Of a stretch of DNA of 5,298 nt, positions 1 to 4,201 are shown piece after piece. A model generated the notes under the pieces. The model did not search any database and was not told the origin of the DNA. It saw nothing but the letters and a program-made list of their open reading frames with translations. This stretch comes from Microcaldota archaeon (GTDB lineage: Archaea > Iainarchaeota > Iainarchaeia > Iainarchaeales > JAGVWC01): positions 1-5,298 of the forward strand of contig JAHJAQ010000083.1 in the NCBI GenBank assembly GCA_018813975.1. Direction: 5' to 3'. Numbering within the stretch: position 1 is the stretch's first letter; every line of letters starts with the position of its first letter. The translations under genes were made by a program, and so were the position numbers.

Positions 1-605
1 CGCGGGTCTCGCCGCAATCTTTCAAGAATCACTGTTTCAATTTGGCGAACCCGTTCTCTGCTGACCCCGTATGCCCGGCCAACTGCTTTCAGTGTATTTG
101 AATTTCCACTTAATAGCCCATAACGCGCCATAAAAATCTCTTTATTGCGCTCAGAAACAGGCAGGTCCCCGATAGCTTGAACAAGCTGATTGCGCACATT
201 TTGATTAAGGCGACTAATCATTTCGGGATGAGGCCTAATATCCGTACCTTTTGCTTTATCCACCCCATCGAACAAACCTGTTGTTCTGATTCGATTTCTA
301 CGCAACGCTTCTTTTAAAATCAATTTTAATTCATTTTTAACAACGGCCCCCCCATAACTGCCAAACGTAAATCCCTTTGCAGGCACAAATTTTTTAGAAG
401 CCTTGAACATAGCTATAAAGGCGTGCTGGAGCACATCGCTTTTTTCCATTGAAAATTCTAAAAGAGAATAGTGCCTTTCCCAAAACCGGTTTACAAGGAG
501 GCGAGCCAACTTTTGGTTACTCTTAAACAAGTCTTCAGGGGATTGCTTAGCCAGGGGTTTTCGGGTTTTTGATTTTGGAAGCGGTTTGCGGGGGCTCTTA
601 GCCAT
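1..605 (-). CDS. Bacterial-type sigma-70 family RNA polymerase sigma factor (3' end beyond window)
   Basis: My minus-strand translation from the ATG at 605-603 gives 201 codons with no stop before the window edge. Residues 1-25 are a Lys/Pro/Arg-rich tail. Residues 29-104 match sigma region 2: an N-x-x-L-x-x-x-x-x-x-R-F stretch, then DVLQHAFIAMFKASKKF (58-73) and GFTFGSYGG (78-86), the counterpart of the G-F-x-F-S-T-Y motif. Region 3 is essentially missing; residues 105-132 look like a linker. Residues 134-201 match region 4: ALP-like GDLPVSER, RYGLLSG, then the helix-turn-helix with GVSRERVRQIE at 180-190. The Trp pair that follows TYAT in housekeeping sigma region 2.3 reads Ala-Val here, as in alternative sigma factors. 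In bacteria such proteins recognise -10/-35 promoters on core polymerase; what it does in an archaeal cell is unknown. GC is about 44% over bases 1-360 by hand count, against about 37.5% over 661-1020 in dphB, which hints at transfer. Family call is strong, function open. Confidence 0.88.
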   Translation of the reverse strand, partial: MAKSPRKPLPKSKTRKPLAKQSPEDLFKSNQKLARLLVNRFWERHYSLLEFSMEKSDVLQHAFIAMFKASKKFVPAKGFTFGSYGGAVVKNELKLILKEALRRNRIRTTGLFDGVDKAKGTDIRPHPEMISRLNQNVRNQLVQAIGDLPVSERNKEIFMARYGLLSGNSNTLKAVGRAYGVSRERVRQIETVILERLRRDP

Positions 606-626
606 AAGCAATAAGTGAAACCACAG

Positions 627-634
627 TTATTTAA
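627..634. promoter_or_regulatory. Shared TATA-like element between divergent sigma and dphB genes
   Basis: TTATTTAA on the plus strand reads TTAAATAA on the minus strand. It lies almost exactly in the middle of the 52-base gap. Its centre is about 27 bases from the dphB ATG at 658 and about 25 bases from the sigma-gene ATG at 605. Archaeal transcription starts about 25-27 bases from the TATA centre, so both genes would give leaderless or near-leaderless mRNAs. On the minus strand it is preceded by an A-run ending in AG, which resembles a purine-rich BRE; the plus-strand side (CCACAG) is a poorer BRE. Confidence 0.5.
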
Positions 635-657
635 CTTTTTTTATTGACAAAAGGTAT

Positions 658-1422
658 ATGCTTTATTTGATTGGACTTGGGCTACAACCCCAACACTTGA
701 CTTTAGAGGCATTAAATGCGATTAAAGGCTGTTCTATCGTATTATTAGAAACCTATACCAGCCGGTATTCACTTGGAACCAAAGAAGAACTAGAACAACT
801 AATTGAAAAAAAAGTTCAACCGGTAAATCGAAAAAAAGTAGAAGAAGACTTTGCCGTTATTTTGGGAAAAGCCAAAAAAGAAAACATTGCCCTACTGGTT
901 TTTGGAAACCCCTTGGTTGCCACCACTCACATTCAACTAATACTGGATGCCCAAAAAGACAAAATCCCCATAAAACTAATTCCAGGCATTTCTATTTTGG
1001 ATTTAGTAGGGAAAACCGGTTTGGATGTATACAAGTTTGGAAGAATCACTACCATTGTGTTTCAGGATCCCCAATACCATCCAGACTCATTTTTTGATGT
1101 TATTGAAAAAAACAGTGCAAATGATCTTCACTCGCTTTGCTTGTTGGATATTCAAAGCGAAGAAGACAGACTAATGAAAATTCCAGAAGCCATTGAAATC
1201 CTGGAAAAAATCGCTAAAAAAAAGAATTCCACGATCTTGGAAAAAAACTTGTTAATAGGATTATACTCTGTGGGGAATTCCAAAGAAAAAATATTGTCTG
1301 GAACCGCTCGAGAACTAAAAAAGTTTTCTTCTACTGCCAAACCACAATCGCTTATTGTGTGCGCTGCGTTAAATGAAAAAGAAAAAGAATCCTTGCAAGT
1401 ACTAAAGGGCGCGGCCATATGA
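658..1422 (+). CDS. dphB: Diphthine synthase (diphthamide biosynthesis methyltransferase DphB)
   Basis: DphB is the cytosolic SAM-dependent methyltransferase that methylates the amino-carboxypropyl-histidine intermediate on translation elongation factor aEF2, making diphthine on the way to diphthamide. The 254-residue length is close to that of archaeal DphB, as I recall it. Family marks are the N-terminal YLIGLGL (residues 3-9), the ETYTS motif (31-35), GNPLVATTH (83-91), and GKTGLDVYKFG (118-128), close to the archaeal G-I-T-G-L-H-I-Y-K-F-G. The third segment normally reads G-D-P-L-V-A-T-T-H in relatives I remember, so Asn84 replaces Asp. There is no clear Shine-Dalgarno before the ATG; AAGGT ends two bases upstream and is too close. 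The TATA-like octamer at 627-634 fits a leaderless mRNA starting at the ATG. The stop overlaps the next gene's start (ATGA), so the two are probably co-translated. The rest of the diphthamide pathway is not in the window. Confidence 0.93.
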   Translation: MLYLIGLGLQPQHLTLEALNAIKGCSIVLLETYTSRYSLGTKEELEQLIEKKVQPVNRKKVEEDFAVILGKAKKENIALLVFGNPLVATTHIQLILDAQKDKIPIKLIPGISILDLVGKTGLDVYKFGRITTIVFQDPQYHPDSFFDVIEKNSANDLHSLCLLDIQSEEDRLMKIPEAIEILEKIAKKKNSTILEKNLLIGLYSVGNSKEKILSGTARELKKFSSTAKPQSLIVCAALNEKEKESLQVLKGAAI

Positions 1423-1760
1423 AAAAAACCCCTAAAAAACCAATTTCAATGGTACAAATTAGAAAAAAAACAGGACATTATGAGGGCCTAACCAAACAAG
1501 CATTGGAAATCATTTCTCTTGAAAAAGACTTGAATTTGCGCGAAAAAAAGATTGCCGCTGATTTTTTGGAAATGGCTCAAAACTATTTTGCAGACGCCCA
1601 GTACTTTAAACAAGAAAACGACTGGTTAACGGCCCTAGCGGCTTTTTCCTATGCCCATGCTTGGTTAGATGCAGGGGTTCGAGCAGGGTATTTAAATGGT
1701 CAGAACAACAACCAATTGTTTGTATTGCCCAAAGCCAAGACATTAGAAATGCTTAAATAA
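1419..1760 (+). CDS. DUF357 domain protein, archaeal, function unknown
   Basis: A 113-residue soluble protein. Residues 1-20 are basic and probably disordered. Residues 22-95 should form an alpha-helical bundle. The DUF357 core is at about 48-92: a helix with FLEMAQNYFADAQYF, a short turn, then ALAAFSYAHAWLDAGVRAG (72-90), with the A-x-S-Y-A-x-x-W-L-D-A pattern typical of the family. The C-terminus ends in FVLPKAKT followed by a short helix. The ATG at 1419 overlaps the dphB TGA by four bases, so ribosomes probably reinitiate there and the product is made with DphB. DUF357 is an archaeal family without an assigned function that I know of. Its coupling to dphB invites, but does not prove, a role around EF2 modification or translation. 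Confidence 0.8.
   Translation: MKKTPKKPISMVQIRKKTGHYEGLTKQALEIISLEKDLNLREKKIAADFLEMAQNYFADAQYFKQENDWLTALAAFSYAHAWLDAGVRAGYLNGQNNNQLFVLPKAKTLEMLK
1753..1760 (+). promoter_or_regulatory. TATA-like element before the membrane protein gene
   Basis: TTAAATAA overlaps the stop codon of the DUF357 gene and is followed by an A-run. Its centre is about 33 bases before the ATG at 1790, which would place the transcription start 5-8 bases before that ATG. It is the same octamer seen on the minus strand at 634-627. It may instead be just AT-rich sequence flanking the hairpin that follows. Confidence 0.3.
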
Positions 1761-1789
1761 AAAAACCACCCTAATTCTTTTGGTTTTTT
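1760..1789 (+). terminator. Hairpin with T6 tract after the dphB-DUF357 pair
   Basis: AAAAAACCA (1760-1768) pairs perfectly with TGGTTTTTT (1781-1789) around a 12-base loop, giving a 9-bp stem whose distal arm is itself a T6 run. Archaeal intrinsic termination depends mainly on the T-tract on the non-template strand, so the T6 run is the stronger argument. The tract directly abuts the ATG of the next gene at 1790, so read-through and termination both seem possible. Confidence 0.4.
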
Positions 1790-2260
1790 ATGGGATTATA
1801 CGAGACCTGGCAATTCGATTCGGATTTGTTCAAAAAAGGTGGAATCGTGATTGTAGGACTTATTGTCGTGATTGCCGTTATATGGGTCTTGGCAGGCGCC
1901 TTTCAACCAGCCCCCTTACAAGTCCAATTAAGTGGTTTCATTAATTTGGCAACCAATCCAGATGGTTTTCCCATTCAACCCAATAGTGAACTAACGATTA
2001 CGGTTACCAATCCCAATCCAGAACCAGCACACAATGTATCGGTTTTTGTTACACCACAAGACGATCGAGCTTTAATTGTTTTTCCCGATTCCATGCACAT
2101 TGAAATCTTAGATAAGAGTCGTAGTTTTGTAGTGAGTATTCGTCCCAATCCTAACGAACGCGTTTTAAGCGGAACCTATTTATTAACCGTTCAAACCATG
2201 ATTGGATCGGAAACTTATTCTCAACAAGTCGAACTCGAAGTTAAAAACCCAAGTGCTTAA
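1790..2260 (+). CDS. Single-pass membrane protein with extracytoplasmic beta-sandwich-like domain
   Basis: A 156-residue protein with a short polar N-terminus (1-16), one hydrophobic segment at about 17-37 (GGIVIVGLIVVIAVIWVLAGAF), and a C-terminal domain of about 115 residues. Lys15-Lys16 before the hydrophobic segment and the polar domain after it suggest an uncleaved anchor with the C-terminus outside the cell. The outer domain alternates beta-strand and turn patterns. ELTITVTNPNPEPAHNVSVFV (67-87) and GTYLLTVQTMIG (128-139) resemble CARDB or NEW3-type Ig-like folds found in archaeal surface proteins. No catalytic motif is visible. There is no Shine-Dalgarno: the ATG follows a T6 run, so the mRNA may have a very short leader from the TATA-like octamer at 1753-1760. 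The TAA stop shares bases with the convergent radical SAM gene's stop. I recognise no specific family; the fold suggestion is inference. Confidence 0.75.
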   Translation: MGLYETWQFDSDLFKKGGIVIVGLIVVIAVIWVLAGAFQPAPLQVQLSGFINLATNPDGFPIQPNSELTITVTNPNPEPAHNVSVFVTPQDDRALIVFPDSMHIEILDKSRSFVVSIRPNPNERVLSGTYLLTVQTMIGSETYSQQVELEVKNPSA

Positions 2261-3018
2261 CGCGGTTGGTGAATTCGGCTTAACTGGTTAATGGTTTCTT
2301 CTCCTTTTTCAGTTTTAATACGCACTTCTTGGATTCCAATAACCTTTTGGGCAAACTCAATCAATTGGTCATAGGAAGTAGCTGAAATAGATTCAAATTT
2401 TGGATTTAAAGTACCTGAAAAAGGAACAAATTGTTGTAATACAAATCGTTTGGCGCCTCGAATGCTTCTTGCAATAGATTGAATATCCCTTAAACTGGTT
2501 TTGCCGGGAATCACCACGGTTCGAAACTCATAATCAATTCCAGAATCCATTACCAAATACATAGAACGCTTTACCTTGCTCAACACCGCTGTTTTGTTCA
2601 CGGTTTCCGCATACCGTTTAGAGTATAACGGTGCTTTTACATCCAATACCACACTATCTAATAATTCGTTTTCTATTAAAAATCGAATCATAAAAGGATT
2701 GCTCCCATTGGTTTCAATACGCGTTAACAATCCCCTAGCTTGCACTTCTTCCAAAAAACGAATTAAACGATGGCCGTGCAAAGTTGGTTCTCCGCCCGAA
2801 ATCACTACTGCTTTAATATTGTTTTGGCGATTGGATAAAGAATCCAATACCGTAGAAACATGAATTTTGGGCAAAGAATCCGGTTTTGAAATCAATTGGT
2901 GGGAAAAACAATAGTCACACGCAAAATTACATCCCGGAACAAATACAACACTCGAAACTTTTCCCCGCCAATCCACTACGCTTTTGGGAATAAAACCAGC
3001 AATGTCTAATTCGCGCAT
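2257..3018 (-). CDS. Radical SAM activase, NrdG2-like (anaerobic ribonucleotide reductase activating protein)
   Basis: A 253-residue radical SAM enzyme of the activase type. Such proteins bind a [4Fe-4S] cluster and cleave S-adenosylmethionine to place a glycyl radical on a partner. Residues C30, C34 and C37 form the CxxxCxxC cluster motif (CNFACDYC), preceded by VVFVPG. SGGEPTLH (74-81) is the GGE-type SAM-binding motif, ETNGSNP (102-108) is the usual second strand motif, and LDVKAPL (125-131) is typical of PflA/NrdG-like members. The N-terminus, I-x-G-F-I-P-K-S-V-V-D-W-x-G-K, and the C-terminal IQEVRIKTEKGEE fit the NrdG2 group (TIGR02495), as far as I remember it. The presumed partner, an anaerobic class III reductase NrdD, is not in the window, so another glycyl-radical partner is possible. 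The gene follows the acylphosphatase by 38 bases and may have its own TATA element. The ATG at 3018 has no clear Shine-Dalgarno. Confidence 0.8.
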   Translation of the reverse strand: MRELDIAGFIPKSVVDWRGKVSSVVFVPGCNFACDYCFSHQLISKPDSLPKIHVSTVLDSLSNRQNNIKAVVISGGEPTLHGHRLIRFLEEVQARGLLTRIETNGSNPFMIRFLIENELLDSVVLDVKAPLYSKRYAETVNKTAVLSKVKRSMYLVMDSGIDYEFRTVVIPGKTSLRDIQSIARSIRGAKRFVLQQFVPFSGTLNPKFESISATSYDQLIEFAQKVIGIQEVRIKTEKGEETINQLSRIHQPR

Positions 3019-3040
3019 GCAAACAAAAAATAACCAATCG

Positions 3041-3049
3041 TTTTAAAAA
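3041..3049 (-). promoter_or_regulatory. TATA-like element before the radical SAM gene
   Basis: On the minus strand the sequence reads TTTTTAAAA, centred at 3045, 27 bases before the ATG at 3018. That is the spacing for a leaderless archaeal mRNA. It sits inside an AT-rich palindrome that also overlaps the acylphosphatase stop codon, so the radical SAM gene could be transcribed alone as well as from the upstream operon. Confidence 0.35.
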
Positions 3050-3060
3050 CTTGTTTTTAA
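3043..3060. repeat. Perfect 18-base AT-rich inverted repeat
   Basis: TTAAAAAC (3043-3050) and GTTTTTAA (3053-3060) are exact reverse complements around a 2-base centre. It covers the acylphosphatase stop codon (TTA at 3057-3059 on the plus strand). As RNA it would be a weak AT hairpin, and on the minus strand it is followed by TTATTTTTTG. It could be a weak terminator, a regulator site, or incidental to the TATA-like sequence within it. Confidence 0.4.
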
Positions 3061-3332
3061 GAATACTCAATCTCAAAGTCAGAAAAAGAATTAGAAGGGG
3101 CTACAAACTTTTTTTGGATTTTAGAAATCCGCGCACCAGAAGAACCAGTTTCCATTGATTCTACTAATGCTTCTAACTGTAATTCATCTCCTTCTGCAAT
3201 AATTTCAACCGTACTATCGGAAAGGTTTCGTACAAAACCCAGTAAACCCAATTGGCGTGCGCGATGGCACACAAAAAAACGAAAACCAACGCCTTGCACC
3301 AATCCAAAGATTTGTGCTTCCATTCGCTTCAT
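3057..3332 (-). CDS. acyP: Acylphosphatase
   Basis: A 91-residue single-domain cytosolic enzyme that hydrolyses carboxyl-phosphate bonds in acyl phosphates such as acetyl phosphate, carbamoyl phosphate or 1,3-bisphosphoglycerate. The family signature is complete: GLVQGVGFRFF (10-20) contains the phosphate-binding loop and the catalytic Arg18, and GFVRNLSDSTVEI (32-44) contains the catalytic Asn36. The length matches the usual 90-100 residues. The ATG at 3332 overlaps the TGA of the upstream Nudix gene (ATGA), so the two are probably translationally coupled. A second in-frame ATG lies at Met4, three codons in, but the overlap geometry favours the first. Pairing with a Nudix hydrolase suggests clean-up of reactive phosphometabolites; that is inference. 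Confidence 0.93.
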   Translation of the reverse strand: MKRMEAQIFGLVQGVGFRFFVCHRARQLGLLGFVRNLSDSTVEIIAEGDELQLEALVESMETGSSGARISKIQKKFVAPSNSFSDFEIEYS

Positions 3333-3769
3333 TTGTATTCTTCCATTTCTTTTAGTGCTACTGCAAAAAATTGGCGCGTATTTTCAAACTTTAGTTTTTC
3401 CATAACTGTTTTGGCATTTACCCACGCAAAACCATCATGTTCTTTTACAGGATTATTGACTAGAGAAACTTCTTTTTCATCCAATACTTCTACTAAAAAA
3501 CCAAATACCTCGCTTTCTTTTTGTTGGACTTTGTCAAAAAAATTCATTTTTTGGTTTACTTGTTTAATCACCCGAATATTTTTCAAGCTTGTTTCTTCCA
3601 AAATTTCTCGTTTAACCGCTTCCTCTGCTATTTCACTGGGTTCTAATTGTCCTTTTAGTAGCTCCCAACCACTCCAATTCAAACATCGGTGCAAAATCAA
3701 AAACACGGGTTCTTGTACAGGTCTTTGTTTGAATAATACCGTTACAATGCGCAAAACTTTTTCTACCAA
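3329..3769 (-). CDS. Nudix hydrolase with TTG start
   Basis: A 146-residue Nudix family pyrophosphatase acting on nucleoside diphosphates linked to another moiety. The Nudix box spans residues 40-62 (G-x5-E-x7-R-E-I-L-E-E-x-S-L). G40, E46, R54, E55, E58 and E59 are present, including the metal-binding REUxEE core; the normally conserved Gly near the end is Ser61. The WELLKGQLE approach to the box and the HR before it (27-28) resemble the diadenosine tetraphosphate hydrolase (MutT/Ap4A) subgroup, but substrate cannot be fixed from sequence. The start is chosen as TTG at 3769-3767: an in-frame TGA precedes it immediately and a GGTGAT Shine-Dalgarno lies 5 bases upstream counted from GGTG. The gene follows the 112-residue unknown by 11 bases and overlaps the acylphosphatase start by 4. 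Confidence 0.88.
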   Translation of the reverse strand: MVEKVLRIVTVLFKQRPVQEPVFLILHRCLNWSGWELLKGQLEPSEIAEEAVKREILEETSLKNIRVIKQVNQKMNFFDKVQQKESEVFGFLVEVLDEKEVSLVNNPVKEHDGFAWVNAKTVMEKLKFENTRQFFAVALKEMEEYK

Positions 3770-3772
3770 TCA

Positions 3773-3778
3773 ATCACC
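3773..3778 (-). promoter_or_regulatory. Shine-Dalgarno GGTGAT fixing the Nudix TTG start
   Basis: On the minus strand GGTGAT is exactly complementary to the archaeal 16S rRNA 3' end (AUCACC). From GGTG to the TTG at 3769 is 5 bases. No ATG or GTG in the right frame is available between the preceding in-frame TGA and the conserved protein, so this site supports TTG initiation. Confidence 0.75.
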
Positions 3779-3780
3779 GA

Positions 3781-4119
3781 CTATCGAACATTGTGATTTG
3801 GAACAATAGGCGATTCTTCAACCAGGGATTTTCGTGTTTGGTTTTTTTCTTCATAGTGTTTCCAAACTTTTTTGGCCGTTTCGCCGCGCAATATCTTTAC
3901 AATTATTTGCCGTGGGACCGGAATGGTCTGATACTTGGGACCATAATCAATGAGTACCACATCACCTTCTCTTATTTTTTCTCCCAAACCAGGTTCTACG
4001 CCCACGGTTAACAGGTTTTCATCCCACATGGAAATAGTCGCCATAATGGTTTGATCGGCTCCAAAAACCGTTTTATCATTGTTTTTCAATACTTTCAATA
4101 CTTTTCCCGGATGAAACAA
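3781..4119 (-). CDS. Conserved-looking small protein of unknown function, TTG start
   Basis: A 112-residue soluble protein that I do not recognise as a named family. Residues 2-60 alternate short strands and turns: FHPGKVLKVL (2-11), then KTVFGADQTIMATISMWDENLL (16-37), then GEKIREGDVVLIDYGP (46-61), whose R-E-G-D-V-V-L-I-D pattern is typical of small beta-barrels of the OB or SH3 type. Residues 66-92 (PVPRQIIVKILRGETAKKVWKHYEE, one strand then a basic helix) are followed by a charged, probably disordered tail. The frame stays open far upstream into the antisense of the neighbouring gene. I place the start at TTG 4119-4117 because AAAGGAGG lies 7 bases before it and the protein-like sequence begins there. 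It looks like the first gene of an operon with the Nudix, acylphosphatase and perhaps radical SAM genes. The fold remark is inference; nucleic-acid or RNA binding is possible but unproven. Confidence 0.72.
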   Translation of the reverse strand: MFHPGKVLKVLKNNDKTVFGADQTIMATISMWDENLLTVGVEPGLGEKIREGDVVLIDYGPKYQTIPVPRQIIVKILRGETAKKVWKHYEEKNQTRKSLVEESPIVPNHNVR

Positions 4120-4126
4120 AAAAACG

Positions 4127-4134
4127 CCTCCTTT
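4127..4134 (-). promoter_or_regulatory. Strong Shine-Dalgarno AAAGGAGG fixing a TTG start
   Basis: The minus strand reads AAAGGAGG followed by 7 bases and then TTG at 4119. This is the best ribosome-binding site in the window and argues against longer starts such as the in-frame GTG codons at about 4148 and 4175. Confidence 0.7.
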
Positions 4135-4164
4135 ACTCAAAAAAAACACTAAAGAACAAAAACC

Positions 4165-4172
4165 TTTTAAAA
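4165..4172. promoter_or_regulatory. Palindromic TATA-like element in the divergent gap 4120-4201
   Basis: TTTTAAAA is its own reverse complement. On the plus strand its centre is about 33 bases before the ATG at 4202, giving a leader of about 7 bases. On the minus strand a start 26 bases away would give a leader of about 23 bases carrying the AAAGGAGG site. A second AT element, CTATAAAAAG on the minus strand at about 4192-4183, is an alternative TATA for the minus operon. Which one is used cannot be told from sequence. Confidence 0.35.
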
Positions 4173-4201
4173 CCACAAAAGCCCTTTTTATAGGGAACCA
4201 A

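Noticed and set aside
644..649. Perfect bacterial -35 hexamer TTGACA in the sigma/dphB gap, suggestive of a sigma-dependent promoter.
   Set aside because: No acceptable -10 hexamer lies 16-18 bases downstream (667-672 reads TTGATT, inside dphB). On the minus strand TTGTCA is only 10-11 bases from TTAAAT/TAAATA. The archaeal TATA spacing explains the gap better.
1152..1418. An 88-codon open frame on the minus strand within dphB.
   Set aside because: It is antisense to a well-conserved gene; its Phe/Ser-rich product mirrors Lys/Glu codons on the other strand.
3252..3809. A 185-codon open frame on the plus strand opposite the acylphosphatase and Nudix genes.
   Set aside because: It is antisense to two genes with complete catalytic motifs, and its product is Ser/Thr/Phe-rich low-complexity sequence without recognisable features.
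4182..4195. CCCTTTTTATAGGG, an interrupted palindrome before the helical-protein gene, considered as an operator.
   Set aside because: Only CCCT/AGGG pairs; the centre is not symmetric, and the AT part is more simply a TATA-like sequence for the minus operon with AGGGA as a weak ribosome site for the plus gene.
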